Below, piece after piece: positions 42,335 to 52,334 of a stretch of 64,000 nt of DNA. Below the pieces are notes generated by a model, which did not search any database, was not told the DNA's origin, and saw only the letters and a program-made list of their open reading frames with translations. Source of the stretch: Rhodoplanes sp. Z2-YC6860 (GTDB lineage: Bacteria; Pseudomonadota; Alphaproteobacteria; Rhizobiales; Xanthobacteraceae); contig NZ_CP007440.1 of the NCBI RefSeq assembly GCF_001579845.1, positions 3,680,029-3,744,028 of the forward strand, written 5' to 3'. Position numbers and translations under genes: made by a program. The first letter of the stretch is position 1, and every line of letters starts with the position of its first letter.

Positions 42335-43288
42335 TCAAGTTTCCGCGGCCTGCGCCTTCTTCGTGCTCGCTGCGACCGAAGCGCCCGCCCGGCGCGACTC
42401 GGCCGACAGATTCCACAACACGCCGCAGATGATGAAACCCGCGCCGGCGAACACGAAAGCGTCGAGCTTCTCGGCGTAGAAGAGCCAGCCGATCACCGCG
42501 ATCAGCGGAATGCGCAGAAAGTCGAGCGGCACCACAACGGTGGCGTCGCCCGAGCGAAATGCCTGGGTCAGGCAGAAGTGCGACGAGAGACCGACCGCGC
42601 CCATCGCCAGGGCCGGCACGATCAAATCGGCACCGAGCCGAAAGATGAACAGCGACGGCCCTCCGGTGAGGGAGACAACCACCGGCCAGGCAAGCGCCAG
42701 CGGCAGCTGGATCACATTCATCCAGAAGATGATCGTGAAGGTGCTGACCCGGTTGGTGAGTTGCTTGGTGATGATCAGCGAGACGGCGAAGCAAAAGGCC
42801 GCGAACAGCACCATCAGCGCCATCGGCTGAAAGCTCGTCGAACCGGGGCGCACGATAACGACGACGCCGATGAAACCCAGGATCACGCTGCCGAGCCGGC
42901 TCTTGGTCATTCGTTCGCCGAGCACCAGAGCGGCGAGCAGCGCCACCCAGGCCGGCGTGGTGAACTCGAGCGAGAACACGGTGGCGAACGGCAGCAAGGT
43001 CACCGCCAGCGCCCAGGCATACTGGCCGACGAAGTGCGTGGTGTTGCGGGCGATGTGAAAGCCCATGTAGCGCGGCGCGATCTCGTGGCGCAGGTCCGGC
43101 CGCGCCGCGATGAGCGCCAGCAGAGCGAGCACGCCGAAGCCCGAGCGGATGGTCAGGATCTCGAAGATATTGAGCTGCTTGCCGAGCGCGCGCACCGCGA
43201 GCGCGCTCACCGAGAAGGAAAGCAGCGCACCCATCATCCACGCGACCACACGCGTCAGATTTTGGCGAGCGGGATTGTGGCTGGCCAC
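42335..43288 (-). CDS. EamA/DMT-family transporter
   Basis: A 317-residue protein with ten predicted membrane helices as two EamA repeats. Marks include FSLEFTTPAWVALLAALVLGERM at the end of the first repeat and VPLDFLRIPLIAVIGWLFYAEKLD in the second. Such proteins move small metabolites, often amino acids or nucleobases; the substrate is unknown. It is close to the homogentisate genes but not clearly co-regulated. Confidence 0.87.
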   Translation of the reverse strand: MASHNPARQNLTRVVAWMMGALLSFSVSALAVRALGKQLNIFEILTIRSGFGVLALLALIAARPDLRHEIAPRYMGFHIARNTTHFVGQYAWALAVTLLPFATVFSLEFTTPAWVALLAALVLGERMTKSRLGSVILGFIGVVVIVRPGSTSFQPMALMVLFAAFCFAVSLIITKQLTNRVSTFTIIFWMNVIQLPLALAWPVVVSLTGGPSLFIFRLGADLIVPALAMGAVGLSSHFCLTQAFRSGDATVVVPLDFLRIPLIAVIGWLFYAEKLDAFVFAGAGFIICGVLWNLSAESRRAGASVAASTKKAQAAET

Positions 43289-43330
43289 GATGGCGGCTTT
43301 CTTTGGGAACTCTGCCGGGACGCTCGGCCG

Positions 43331-43966
43331 CTATTCGGCGTCGAACTGGTTTTCCGGCCGAGCCTTGTCGAAGGCCGGAAGTTTGAGCAGCGCGGCGTCG
43401 GCCGCGACCAGCTTCGGGAACGCCTCGAGCGGCGTCTTCAGCCGCCGCGCGTTGTACATCTGCGGCACGAGATAGATGTCGGCGAGCGTCACCTGGTTGC
43501 CGAAGCAGTAGGGGCCGGGCTCGATCATCTCCTCGAGCGCGGTGAAGCCCTCGGTCACCCAGTGCTGATACCAGGTGTCGATCGCGGGCTGCTCCTGCTT
43601 CAGCACGCGGCGCAGATACTGCAGCGGCGCGAGGTTGTTCAGCGGATGAATATCGCAGCCGATCAGCGACGCGAAGGCGCGCACCTTGGCGCGCGCGACA
43701 GGATCCTTGGGCAGGAACGGCGGGTTCGGATGAATCTCGTCGAGATATTCGATGATCGCGGGCGATTGCATCAGGATGGTGCCGTCGTCGAGAACGAGCG
43801 AGGGCACACGGCGCTGCGGATTGATCGCGCGATATTCCGGCGTGTGCTGCTTGCCGCCGTCCTTGGTGAGATGGATCGAGATCTGCTCCGGCGCGAGACC
43901 CTTGAGGTTGAGCGCGATCCGCGTGCGATAGGCCGCCGACGAGCGGAAATAGGTGTAGAGCTTCAT
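43331..43966 (-). CDS. maiA: Maleylacetoacetate isomerase (zeta-class GST)
   Basis: A 211-residue glutathione transferase. The zeta-class active-site region [13 protein letters not shown] near residues 8-20 carries the Ser pair. [10 protein letters not shown] and [11 protein letters not shown] bind glutathione, and the C-terminal domain has [16 protein letters not shown]. It isomerises maleylacetoacetate to fumarylacetoacetate. Neighbouring hmgA and fahA confirm the pathway. The EamA gene follows on the same strand. Confidence 0.92.
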   Translation of the reverse strand: MKLYTYFRSSAAYRTRIALNLKGLAPEQISIHLTKDGGKQHTPEYRAINPQRRVPSLVLDDGTILMQSPAIIEYLDEIHPNPPFLPKDPVARAKVRAFASLIGCDIHPLNNLAPLQYLRRVLKQEQPAIDTWYQHWVTEGFTALEEMIEPGPYCFGNQVTLADIYLVPQMYNARRLKTPLEAFPKLVAADAALLKLPAFDKARPENQFDAE

Positions 43967-44057
43967 GACGTGTCCCGGCGCGATTTCGGTGCAGCTTCAG
44001 GTCCGAACGTGCCGCACCCGTATATTCATATGCGCGGCAGCCGTCGACTCATGCCTG

Positions 44058-44639
44058 CTAGTCGTCGTCGGCCTCGATGCGGCCCTTGGCGAATTCGGCG
44101 GCGAGCTTGGCCGATCGTTCGATGAGCTTGTCGACCGCGCGCTCGAAAATCGCACGGTCGGCGGGGTCGATCACTTCGGCGAGGCGGTTGGCGAAATCGA
44201 GCGCGATCGGCGCGAGGTCGTCATACATCGCCCGGCCGGCCGGTGTGAGTGCGAGGAAAGCCTCGCGCAGGTCGGCGCGGTTGGCGCGTCGCGTCAAAAG
44301 CTTCCGCTTTTCCAGCAGCGCCACCGCGCGAGACACTTTGGTCTTGTGCATGTGGCTGTGCGCGCCGATCGCCTTGCCGGTCATCATGCCGAACTGGCCG
44401 AGCGTCACCAGCACCCGCCATTCCGGTACGCCGATGCCATAGCGGTCCGCATAAACCCGGGACAGAGCCTGGGACACGAGGCTCGCCACCACGTTGAGAC
44501 GGTAGGGCAGGAACTCTTCGAGCTTGAGCGGCGCGGCATCGCCGTGCCCTTGCGCCGCATTCTCCAGGCTCGCGTGTGCCTGCTCGGCGAGGTGTTGCGC
44601 CGTGCCCGTCGGAGTCTCGCCGGATGCACCGTTGTTCAT
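44058..44639 (-). CDS. MarR-family regulator, probable homogentisate-pathway regulator
   Basis: A 193-residue winged-helix protein. The helix-turn-helix region is [20 protein letters not shown] and the wing [19 protein letters not shown]. The N-terminus (about 40 residues) is extended and polar. GGAG precedes ATG 44639. It is divergent from hmgA, so it probably represses hmgA-fahA in the absence of an inducer; this is inference from context and known HmgR-type regulators. Confidence 0.85.
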   Translation of the reverse strand: MNNGASGETPTGTAQHLAEQAHASLENAAQGHGDAAPLKLEEFLPYRLNVVASLVSQALSRVYADRYGIGVPEWRVLVTLGQFGMMTGKAIGAHSHMHKTKVSRAVALLEKRKLLTRRANRADLREAFLALTPAGRAMYDDLAPIALDFANRLAEVIDPADRAIFERAVDKLIERSAKLAAEFAKGRIEADDD

Positions 44640-44724
44640 GGTCGCTCCGCCCCCCCCTTGGACCCGGCCACGACGACGACGGGTTGTCCTGCGGATCGCA
44701 AGCCGGTAGTCTTGGTTACACACG

Positions 44725-44749
44725 AAACTAAAGTCATTCAAAACTACAG
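44725..44749 (-). promoter_or_regulatory. Direct-repeat candidate regulatory site, marR-hmgA spacer
   Basis: AAACTAAAG at 44725-44733 and AAACTACAG at 44741-44749 are direct repeats starting 16 bases apart in the divergent spacer. They differ from the MarR sites of the other island. No consensus was available to compare, so this is only a candidate. Confidence 0.25.
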
Positions 44750-44846
44750 GGCCGAGGGGCTGGAACGCAAGGCCACCGCGCCACAAGTGGGCGGGGAACC
44801 GGCCGCGGATTCCGGCGACGGTGGCGGGGGACAGGCGGGAGCGATC

Positions 44847-46157
44847 ATGGCGGCGAAATACATGTCCGGGTTCGGCAACAGCTTCGAAACCGAGGCGCTG
44901 GAGGGCGCGCTGCCGGTCGGCCGCAATTCGCCGCAGAAGGTCAACTACGGGCTCTATGCCGAGCAGCTGTCCGGGTCGCCGTTCACGGCGCCGCAGGCCA
45001 CCAACCAGCGAACCTGGCTCTACCGCATCCGCCCGACCGTGCGGCACACCGGCCGCTTCGAGAAGATCGATTCCGGGCTCATCCGCACCGCGCCGGCCCG
45101 CGAGGACACCGATCTGCCGATTGGGCAGTTGCGCTGGGCGCCGACGCCGATGCCCAACAGCCCGAGAACCTTTATCTCAGGCCTCGCGACCGTCACGGTC
45201 GCGGGCGACGCCGAGGCGCAGACCGGCATGGCGGCGCACGTTCTGCTGATCACCCAGTCGATGGACCACGAGCACTTCTTCAACGCCGACGGCGAGATGC
45301 TGATCGTCGCGCAGGAGGGGAAGCTGCGGCTGCGCACCGAGTTCGGCGTGATCGACATCGAGCCCGGCGAGATCGCCGTGATCCCGCGCGGCGTGATCTT
45401 CCGCGCCGAACTGACCAACGGTCCGGTGCGCGGCTATGTCTGCGAGAACTACGGCGGCGCCTTCACACTGCCGGATCGCGGTCCGATCGGCGCCAACTGT
45501 CTGGCCAACTCCCGCGACTTCCTGTGCCCCGAGGCCTGGTTCGAGGATGTCGACGAGCCCTGCACGCTCTATGTGAAGTGGGGCGGCGAGATGTTCCGCA
45601 CGCAGACGCCGCATTCGCCGCTCGACGTCGCGGCGTGGCACGGCAACTACTACCCGTACAAATACGACCTGCGGCGGTTCTCGCCGGTCGGCGCGCTGCT
45701 CTACGATCATCCCGATCCGTCGATCTACACGGTGATGACCGCGCCGTCCGAGACACCGGGCACCGCGAATGTCGACTTCGTCATCTTCCCGGAGCGTTGG
45801 GCGGTGGCCGAGAACACCTTCCGGCCGCCCTGGTATCACCGCAACATCATGTCGGAGTTCATGGGGCTGATTTACGGCGTCTACGACGCCAAGCCCGAGG
45901 GCTTCGTGCCGGGCGGCATGAGCCTGCACAACCAGATGCTGCCGCACGGTCCCGATGCCGACGCCTTCGAGAAGGCGAGCACCGCCGAGCTCAAGCCGGT
46001 CAAGCTCACCAACACGCTCGCCTTCATGTTCGAGACGCGCTACCGCCAGCGGGTGACGAAATACGCCGCCGAGCTGCCGACGCGGCAGGACGACTACATC
46101 GATTGCTGGCAGGGGCTGAAGAAACACTTCGATCGATCAAGGAAGCTGCCGGGATGA
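44847..46157 (+). CDS. hmgA: Homogentisate 1,2-dioxygenase
   Basis: A 436-residue enzyme of normal length. The family N-terminus is [19 protein letters not shown]. Fe(II) ligand motifs are [12 protein letters not shown] (His, Glu) and [12 protein letters not shown]. It opens the ring of homogentisate to maleylacetoacetate in tyrosine and phenylalanine breakdown. ATG 44847 follows CGGGAG. Its stop overlaps the fahA start (ATGA), so both are translationally coupled. Confidence 0.95.
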   Translation: MAAKYMSGFGNSFETEALEGALPVGRNSPQKVNYGLYAEQLSGSPFTAPQATNQRTWLYRIRPTVRHTGRFEKIDSGLIRTAPAREDTDLPIGQLRWAPTPMPNSPRTFISGLATVTVAGDAEAQTGMAAHVLLITQSMDHEHFFNADGEMLIVAQEGKLRLRTEFGVIDIEPGEIAVIPRGVIFRAELTNGPVRGYVCENYGGAFTLPDRGPIGANCLANSRDFLCPEAWFEDVDEPCTLYVKWGGEMFRTQTPHSPLDVAAWHGNYYPYKYDLRRFSPVGALLYDHPDPSIYTVMTAPSETPGTANVDFVIFPERWAVAENTFRPPWYHRNIMSEFMGLIYGVYDAKPEGFVPGGMSLHNQMLPHGPDADAFEKASTAELKPVKLTNTLAFMFETRYRQRVTKYAAELPTRQDDYIDCWQGLKKHFDRSRKLPG

Positions 46158-47161
46158 AACTCGCTTCACTGAAGAGCGGCCGCGACGGCCAGCTTGTCGT
46201 CGTCTCGCGCGATCTGACGCGCAGCGCCGACGCGTCCGTGGTCGCACGAACCTTTCGCGAGGCGCTCGACGACTGGAGCGCGGCCGAACCGCGGTTACAA
46301 GAGATCGCCGACTCGCTCGAAGCCGGCCGCATCGCGCACGCGCCGTTCGATCCGAAGAAATGCGCCGCGCCTTTGCCGCGGAGCTTCGGCTGGGCCGACG
46401 GCTCGGCCTACGTCAATCACGTGGCGCTGGTGCGCAAATCGCGCGGCGCCGAAGTGCCGGCCACGTTCTGGACCGACCCGCTGATGTATCGCGGCGCGTC
46501 CGATCAGTTCATCGGGCCGACCGATCCGATCAAGGCCGCCGACACCGCCTGGGGCATCGATCTCGAAGGCGAGGTGGCGGTCGTGGTCACCGACGTGCCG
46601 CAGGGCGCGACGCCGGCCCAGACGCAGCCGCTGATCAAGCTGTTCATGCTGGTCAACGACATCAGCCTGCGCAACCTCATCCCGAACGAACTCGCCAAGG
46701 GCTTCGGCTTCCTGCAGAGCAAGGGCCAGACGGCGTTCTCGCCCGTCGCGGTCACGCCCGACGAACTCGGCAAGGCCTTCGACGGCAAGCGCGTGCATCT
46801 GCCGCTGCTGAGTTCAATCAATGGCAAGCCGTTCGGCCGGCCGGACGCCGGCGTCGACATGACCTTCGATTTCCCGACGCTGGTGTCGCACGCGGTGAAG
46901 ACACGGCCGCTGATGGGCGGCGCGATCATCGGCTCCGGCACGGTCTCGAACCGCGACGCCGATGGCGGGCCGGGCAGGCCGGTGCCTGACGGCGGCGTCG
47001 GCTATTCGTGCCTCGCCGAGATCCGCACCGTCGAGACCATTCTGCATGGCGCGCCGAAGACGCCGTATCTGAACTTCGGCGACCGGGTGCGGATCGAGAT
47101 GAACGACGCACAGGGCCGCTCGATTTTCGGGGCCATTGACCACGAGGTCGTGCGGGTTTGA
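46154..47161 (+). CDS. fahA: Fumarylacetoacetase
   Basis: A 335-residue FAH enzyme. The fold includes [16 protein letters not shown], where the DLEGE segment holds a metal ligand, then [32 protein letters not shown] and [13 protein letters not shown]. It hydrolyses fumarylacetoacetate to fumarate and acetoacetate, the last step of the pathway. The acetoacetate could feed the acetoacetate decarboxylase at 4.9 kb, a loose functional link. The start overlaps hmgA by 4 bases. Confidence 0.94.
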   Translation: MKLASLKSGRDGQLVVVSRDLTRSADASVVARTFREALDDWSAAEPRLQEIADSLEAGRIAHAPFDPKKCAAPLPRSFGWADGSAYVNHVALVRKSRGAEVPATFWTDPLMYRGASDQFIGPTDPIKAADTAWGIDLEGEVAVVVTDVPQGATPAQTQPLIKLFMLVNDISLRNLIPNELAKGFGFLQSKGQTAFSPVAVTPDELGKAFDGKRVHLPLLSSINGKPFGRPDAGVDMTFDFPTLVSHAVKTRPLMGGAIIGSGTVSNRDADGGPGRPVPDGGVGYSCLAEIRTVETILHGAPKTPYLNFGDRVRIEMNDAQGRSIFGAIDHEVVRV

Positions 47162-47177
47162 GCTCGGCGCGGGTGCC

Positions 47178-47597
47178 TCAAGCCGGCATCCGCATCGTCG
47201 ACAGCATCGCCGTGCAGACTTCCGCGCAAAGCTGGCAGGCTTCGGCGCAAACCGCACAATGGCGGTGCATCTCGCCATGATGGGCGCATTCGTCCGCGCA
47301 AGCCCGGCAGAAGGCGATGCAATTGGCAAGCTGCGCTTCGAGCAATTGGCGATGCCCGGCCTTGTTCGAGCGCGCCATGATGTTGCCGGTGGCGTTACAA
47401 ACCGCGGCGCAGTCGAGGTTGAGGCGGATGCAGGCGACGAGACTTTCGACGTCGCGCTCCGACAGGCAGGCGTCGGCGCAGGCGGTGCACGTCTCCACGC
47501 AGCTGAAGCACGCGTCGATACACTTGCTCATCGTCTCGGAATGAGCGGGCTTTTCCGGATGGGAGCGGAACATGGCGCGGACGGCGACTGCGGACAT
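47178..47597 (-). CDS. Four-helix-bundle copper-storage-like protein (DUF326/Csp-type)
   Basis: A 139-residue protein with 18 Cys residues, mostly in CxxxC or CxxC steps along helices (SKCIDACFSCVETCTACADA, then NCIAFCRACADEC and HCAVCAEACQLCAEVC). This is the Csp pattern in which a Cys-lined four-helix bundle holds many Cu(I) ions. There is no signal peptide, so it is Csp3-like and cytosolic. It is convergent with fahA. The copper assignment follows the family. Confidence 0.82.
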   Translation of the reverse strand: MSAVAVRAMFRSHPEKPAHSETMSKCIDACFSCVETCTACADACLSERDVESLVACIRLNLDCAAVCNATGNIMARSNKAGHRQLLEAQLANCIAFCRACADECAHHGEMHRHCAVCAEACQLCAEVCTAMLSTMRMPA

Positions 47598-47751
47598 GGA
47601 TTCTCTCTTCCTTTTCGCCCCCGCCGGTGCACAACACCGACCTGCCGCATAGGTTCCGGGCGCGACGAATTTGATCGACGGATCAGGGAATTGGACGGGG
47701 ATGTGGAACCGTGTCGGGCTCCGGTTCCCGTGCGGTCGACGCCAAAAACAA

Positions 47752-47774
47752 AAGCCGGCTGATGCAGCCGGCTT
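47752..47774 (-). terminator. Intrinsic terminator after the 47804-48112 gene
   Basis: AAGCCGGCT and AGCCGGCTT pair around a 5-base loop. On the minus strand the stem is followed by TTGTTTTTGGCG. It lies 30 bases past the stop of the minus-strand gene. Confidence 0.8.
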
Positions 47775-47803
47775 CCTTCAGACGTGACGCGGAATGATGC
47801 GCG

Positions 47804-48112
47804 TCAGCGCATGCATTCGATCGCGACGAACTGCTGCTCGCAGGCGCCGCCAACGCAGCTCTCGTCGGTGACCGGAATCGCGCCGGTGATCTCGTCCTTA
47901 TCGATCAGGTGGAACGAGGAGACGTTGGCGAACTCGCGCGACTTGCAGTAGGCGGCGGCCGCCGCCGAACCGCATTTTGCGCCGGAAGCCAGGCACCGGT
48001 CGATGCCATAGCCGTCGGAGCTGTTGGCGACGATGAAAACCCGCTTCTCGGCCTGCGCGGCTGAGGCGCTCAGGACCAGCCCCATCACGGTCGCGGCAAT
48101 AAAAGAACGCAT
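47804..48112 (-). CDS. Small secreted Cys-containing protein, unknown
   Basis: A 102-residue protein with a signal peptide (MRSFIAATVMGLVLSASAAQA). The mature part has six Cys (for example DRCLASGAKCG, YCKSREF, SCVGGACEQ, IECMR), which can form disulphides. Similar short proteins are frequent in Bradyrhizobium-like bacteria. Function unknown. A good terminator follows. Confidence 0.72.
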   Translation of the reverse strand: MRSFIAATVMGLVLSASAAQAEKRVFIVANSSDGYGIDRCLASGAKCGSAAAAAYCKSREFANVSSFHLIDKDEITGAIPVTDESCVGGACEQQFVAIECMR

Positions 48113-48465
48113 CTGGTCGCCCACGGTTAAGAGCCCCGGCAGTCTTGTGGCTAGAATGTGATGAGAATCGTTAAGGTCTGGCTAAGGACGTTTGTGAACG
48201 CGACTCGTGCGGGGCATTGGCATAGGGGAGGCCCCTGAGCCGGGCAAGCCAAAGCCGCCCCGGAAGCGGTTGATATGTGAAATATCGGCAGGAATGGAAC
48301 CGGGCCTTGACTGTGGCAACCGGGTTGGACATTGTCCGCCCCATGAACGGCCTTAACGCAATCTGCGGCATTTGCCGGAAGATTATTCGCTAGCGCAACT
48401 CGCTGGCTGCGGCCGTCTTTTCTCCTCATCGAGACCTGATAGACGCCCGGCCAGCAGGCCGAGGA
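48113..48465. other. Spacer upstream of cysS
   Basis: No gene was recognised. A weak sigma-70-like pair, TTGACT (48307-48312) and CATTGT (48330-48335) with 17 bases between, could drive cysS. No tRNA-like or riboswitch structure was recognised. Confidence 0.3.
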
Positions 48466-49839
48466 ATGTCATACGTGAAGACTGCGGGTCCAATGGAACT
48501 GAAGCTCTACGATACGCTGACGCGCGAGAAGCGGGTGTTCGCGCCGATCGATCCGAACAACGTGCGCATGTATGTGTGCGGACCGACGGTCTACGACTTC
48601 GCCCACATCGGCAATGCGCGGCCGGTCATCGTGTTCGACGTGCTGTTCCGGCTCTTGCGCCAGCTCTACGGCACGGAGCACGTCACCTACGTCCGCAACG
48701 TCACCGACGTCGACGACAAGATCAACGCACGCGCCGCCGAGCGCGGCATCTCGATCCGCGAACTGACCGAGCAGACCTACAATAACTTCAAGGACGATGT
48801 CGCGGCGCTGGGCTGCTTGCCGCCGACCGTCGAGCCGCGTGCCACCGAGCACATCGAGGAGATGAAGACGCTGATCGAGCGGCTCGTCGCCGGAAACCAC
48901 GCTTACGTCGCCGAAGACCACGTGCTGTTCAGCGTTCCTTCGATGGCCGACTACGGCAAGCTCGCGCGGCGTTCACTCGACGAGATGATGGCAGGCGCTC
49001 GTGTCGACGTCGCGCCTTACAAGCGCGATCCGATGGATTTCGTCCTGTGGAAGCCGAGCAAGCCCGGTGAGCCATCATGGCCGTCGCCGGCCGGCATCAA
49101 GGCGCCCGGCCGCCCGGGCTGGCACATCGAATGCTCGGCGATGTCGTGGAAGCATCTCGGCGAGACCTTCGATATTCATGGCGGCGGCATCGATCTCGTG
49201 TTCCCGCACCACGAGAACGAGATCGCGCAGACGTGCTGCGCGTTCCATTCGAAGGTGATGGCGAACTACTGGATGCACAACGGCTTCTTGCAGGTCGAAG
49301 GCGAGAAGATGAGCAAGAGCCTCGGCAACTTCGTCATCATCCGCGACGTGCTGGCCGACTGGCCGGGCGACGTCGTGCGGCTCGCGATGCTCGGAAGCCA
49401 CTATCGCCAGCCGATCAACTGGACCGTGAAGGGTCTGGAAGAGGCCGAGAAGGCGTTGTCGAGCTTCTATGACGCGGCGTCGGCCGAGGCCGATCCGCGT
49501 CCGGCACAGGCCGTGCTCGACGCGCTGCTCGACGATCTCAACACCCCCAAGGCGATCGCCGAGATGCACGGGCTGAAGAACGCCGCAGGCCGCAAGGCGC
49601 TGGCCGGCACGCTCGGCTTCTTCGGCTTCCGGCCCGATGAGTTGAAGGCGTGGCAGGCGACCCACGCGCCGCAGCCGGCGCTGCCCGAGGCAGAAATCGA
49701 GAGCCGGATCGCGGCGCGAAACGCCGCGCGCAAGGCCAGGAACTTCGCCGAGTCCGACCGTATCCGCGACGAGCTCGCGGCGCTCGGCGTCGTGCTGAAG
49801 GATTCCAAGGACGGCACCACCTGGGAGGTCGCGCGATGA
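48466..49839 (+). CDS. cysS: Cysteinyl-tRNA synthetase
   Basis: A 457-residue class I synthetase. HIGH-type motif FAHIGNARP, zinc site VCGPTVYD with WHIECSAMS and HHENE, and the KMSKS loop EKMSKSLGN. The anticodon-binding domain follows. It charges tRNA-Cys. An in-frame ATG at 48493 (MELKLYDTL) matches the usual family start and is an alternative. The longer form has GAGGA close to its ATG. Otherwise normal. Confidence 0.94.
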   Translation: MSYVKTAGPMELKLYDTLTREKRVFAPIDPNNVRMYVCGPTVYDFAHIGNARPVIVFDVLFRLLRQLYGTEHVTYVRNVTDVDDKINARAAERGISIRELTEQTYNNFKDDVAALGCLPPTVEPRATEHIEEMKTLIERLVAGNHAYVAEDHVLFSVPSMADYGKLARRSLDEMMAGARVDVAPYKRDPMDFVLWKPSKPGEPSWPSPAGIKAPGRPGWHIECSAMSWKHLGETFDIHGGGIDLVFPHHENEIAQTCCAFHSKVMANYWMHNGFLQVEGEKMSKSLGNFVIIRDVLADWPGDVVRLAMLGSHYRQPINWTVKGLEEAEKALSSFYDAASAEADPRPAQAVLDALLDDLNTPKAIAEMHGLKNAAGRKALAGTLGFFGFRPDELKAWQATHAPQPALPEAEIESRIAARNAARKARNFAESDRIRDELAALGVVLKDSKDGTTWEVAR

Positions 49840-49883
49840 TATCGAACGCAGCGTCTCTCCGCCTGGGTCGCTGTTGCAAGTTT

Positions 49884-50012
49884 GTCCCCTCTCCCGCTCG
49901 CGGGAGAGGGTCCCGAGCGAACGCGAGGGGGGAGAGGGGTGTTGCCAAGATGAGAGCCCTCTCCCGGCTCGCATGCGCTCGCCACCCTCTCCCGCTACGC
50001 GGGCGAGGGGAC
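49884..50012. repeat. Dispersed palindromic repeat (copy 1 of 2)
   Basis: About 129 bases beginning GTCCCCTCTCCCG and ending GCGAGGGGAC, with internal inverted repeats CTCTCCCGC and GCGGGAGAG. It closely resembles the 61176-61305 element, sharing AGAGGGTCCCGAGCGAA, GCGAGGGGGGAGAGGGG and AGAGCCCTCTCCCGGCTCGC. It lies between cysS and the GNAT gene. No CRISPR-like regular spacing. Confidence 0.8.
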
Positions 50013-50047
50013 AAGAGCCGCGACGGCGTGCAGGCGGAGAGAGCGGC

Positions 50048-50557
50048 ATGATGGCCCGCGGCAAACCGCAATTCGCGCTGCGGCCCTATCTGCCGCAGGA
50101 CGCACCGTTCCTCGCTGAAATCTTCCGCGCCAGCGTCGAAGGACTGACCGAGGACGATTACACATCCGCGCAGCAGGACGCCTGGATGGGCGAGGCCGAC
50201 GACATCGAAGGCCTCGCCGAGCGGCTCGGCAAGCATCTCGCACTGATCGCCACCGCGGACGGCACGCCGGTGGGCTTCATCAGCCTCGATGCGCCGACCG
50301 AGATCGGGTTGTTCTATGTGCATCCGGACGTGGCCGGGCAGGGCGCCGGGCGCATGCTTTACGACGCGATCGAAAAGATATCGGCGGCGCGCGGCACGCC
50401 GCATCTTTCAGTCGACGCCAGCGACACCGCGCGAGATTTCTTCACCCACCGTGGCTTCACGGCCGAGCAGCGCAACAGCGTCTCGGTCGGCAACGAGTGG
50501 CTGAGCAACACCACAATGAAAAAGAAACTGACGCTCGAAAAGGGAACGCTGCAATGA
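50048..50557 (+). CDS. GNAT-family acetyltransferase
   Basis: A 169-residue GNAT protein. The acetyl-CoA loop is VHPDVAGQGAGRML (V-x-P-x-x-x-G-x-G-x-G form), preceded by the strand IGLFYV. The C-terminal part has VDASDTARDFFTHRGF. The substrate is unknown. It starts at ATG 50048 (or 50051), directly after the repeat, and its stop overlaps the start of the next small gene (ATGA). Closeness to cimA suggests a coupled transcript. Confidence 0.82.
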   Translation: MMARGKPQFALRPYLPQDAPFLAEIFRASVEGLTEDDYTSAQQDAWMGEADDIEGLAERLGKHLALIATADGTPVGFISLDAPTEIGLFYVHPDVAGQGAGRMLYDAIEKISAARGTPHLSVDASDTARDFFTHRGFTAEQRNSVSVGNEWLSNTTMKKKLTLEKGTLQ

Positions 50558-50667
50558 GTCCTCCCGAGACACCATTTCCGCGTCACTGGCGCTATTACAT
50601 CGTGCTCAAATACGCCGTGATCGTCGGTGCGGCCGCGCTCGTGCTCAAGCTGTTCGGAGTCTGGTGA
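50554..50667 (+). CDS. 37-residue single-pass membrane protein
   Basis: Encodes MSPPETPFPRHWRYYIVLKY followed by a hydrophobic segment (AVIVGAAALVLKLFGVW). Its start overlaps the GNAT stop and its TGA (50665-50667) overlaps the cimA ATG, so it is tightly coupled to both. It is short and no family is recognised, but both overlaps argue that it is real. Role unknown. Confidence 0.6.
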   Translation: MSPPETPFPRHWRYYIVLKYAVIVGAAALVLKLFGVW

Positions 50668-52268
50668 TGGCAGCCTCGCGCGAGCGCATTTATCTGTTCG
50701 ACACCACGCTGCGCGACGGCGCGCAGACCAATGGCGTCGACTTCACGCTCGCCGACAAGATTGCGATCTCGCGGATGCTGGACGAACTCGGTATCGATTA
50801 CATCGAGGGCGGTTATCCGGGCGCCAATCCGACCGACACCCAGTTCTTCGCCGAGCCGCACCCGTACGAGGCGACGTTCACCGCCTTCGGCATGACGCGG
50901 CGGCCCGGCCGCTCGGCGTCGAACGATCCGGGCCTCGCGGCGCTCTTGGACGCCAAGGCCGATGCGATCTGCTTTGTCGCCAAATCTTCGGACTATCAGG
51001 TCCGCGTCGCGCTCGAGACCACGCTCGAGGAGAACCTCGCTTCGATCCGCGATAGCGTGAAGGCGGCCAAGGACCGAGGCCGTGAGGTGCTGCTCGATTG
51101 CGAGCATTTCTTTGATGGCTACAAGGCCAATCCATCCTATGCGCTGGATTGCGTACGCACCGCCTATGAAGGCGGCGCGCGCTGGGCCGTGCTGTGCGAC
51201 ACCAACGGCGGCACGCTGCCCCACGAGGTCGAGGCGATCGTGCGCGAAGTCGTCAAGCACGTGCCGGGCGACCATATCGGCATCCATGCCCATAACGACA
51301 CCGAGCAGGCGGTGGCCAATTCGCTCGCTGCGGTTCGCGCCGGTGCGCGCCAGATCCAGGGCACGCTCAACGGGCTCGGCGAGCGCTGCGGCAACGCCAA
51401 TCTCGTGTCGATCATCCCGACGCTGAAGCTCAAGTCCGAGTTCGCGGACGCCTTCGAGATCGGCGTCACAGATGAACAGCTCAAGCGGCTGGCGCACGTG
51501 TCCCACGAGCTCGACGAGCGGCTCAACCGCTCGCCCAACCGGCATGCGCCTTACGTGGGCGAAAGCGCGTTCGCGACCAAGGCCGGTATTCACGCCTCCG
51601 CGATTGTGAAGGATCCCGCGACCTACGAGCATGTTCTGCCGGAAGCGGTCGGCAACCGCAGGAAGCTCCTGGTCTCCGATCAGGCCGGGCGCTCCAACGT
51701 GCTGGCCGAGCTCGAGCGTGTCGGGCTCAAGGTCGACAAGAACGATCCGCGCGTCGCGCGGCTTCTCGACGTGGTCAAGGAGCGCGAGGCGATCGGCTAT
51801 GCCTACGAGGCTGCGGATGCATCGTTTGAGCTGCTGGCGCGGCGGATGCTCGGCACGGTGCCGAAGTTCTTCGACGTGAGCTACTTCGACGTCAAGGTCG
51901 AGCAGCGCGCCCAGAACGGCCACGGCAGCGAGGTTCTCACCACCGCGGTCGTGAAGGTGAGGGTCGGCAACGAGGTTTTCATCAACGCCGCCGAAGGCAA
52001 CGGTCCGGTCAATGCGCTGGACGTCGCGCTGCGCAAGGACCTCGGCAAGTATCAGAAGTTTATCGCCGGCCTGAAGCTCTCGGACTATCGCGTGCGTATC
52101 CTCAATGGAGGCACCGAAGCCGTCACCCGCGTGCTGATTGAGAGCGAGGACGAGACCGGCGAGCACTGGACCACCATCGGCGTATCGCCGAACGTCATCG
52201 ACGCCTCGTTCCAGGCGCTGATGGATTCCATTGTCTACAAGCTCGTGAAGGCCGGCGCGCCGGCCTGA
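50667..52268 (+). CDS. cimA: (R)-citramalate synthase (CimA type)
   Basis: A 533-residue protein of the LeuA/CimA family. The N-terminus has FDTTLRDGAQTNGVDFTLADK, with metal-binding HAHNDTEQAVANS and the catalytic glycine-rich GTLNGLGERCGNAN. The C-terminal regulatory domain (LeuA dimer type) contains AEGNGPVNALDVALRK. CimA condenses pyruvate and acetyl-CoA to citramalate, feeding isoleucine synthesis without threonine. The start overlaps the small membrane gene. A 2-isopropylmalate or homocitrate synthase is less likely given the FDTTLRDGAQTNGVDFT form. Confidence 0.88.
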   Translation: MAASRERIYLFDTTLRDGAQTNGVDFTLADKIAISRMLDELGIDYIEGGYPGANPTDTQFFAEPHPYEATFTAFGMTRRPGRSASNDPGLAALLDAKADAICFVAKSSDYQVRVALETTLEENLASIRDSVKAAKDRGREVLLDCEHFFDGYKANPSYALDCVRTAYEGGARWAVLCDTNGGTLPHEVEAIVREVVKHVPGDHIGIHAHNDTEQAVANSLAAVRAGARQIQGTLNGLGERCGNANLVSIIPTLKLKSEFADAFEIGVTDEQLKRLAHVSHELDERLNRSPNRHAPYVGESAFATKAGIHASAIVKDPATYEHVLPEAVGNRRKLLVSDQAGRSNVLAELERVGLKVDKNDPRVARLLDVVKEREAIGYAYEAADASFELLARRMLGTVPKFFDVSYFDVKVEQRAQNGHGSEVLTTAVVKVRVGNEVFINAAEGNGPVNALDVALRKDLGKYQKFIAGLKLSDYRVRILNGGTEAVTRVLIESEDETGEHWTTIGVSPNVIDASFQALMDSIVYKLVKAGAPA

Positions 52269-52334
52269 GGATGCTCGAGCGCTTCTCGCCTGATCGAAGC
52301 ACGCCTCGCTCGACCAGCGGTTCGTCGGGATGTC

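Noticed and set aside
49884-50012. Possible CRISPR array
   Set aside because: The internal repeats are palindromic, not evenly spaced direct repeats, and there are no cas genes.
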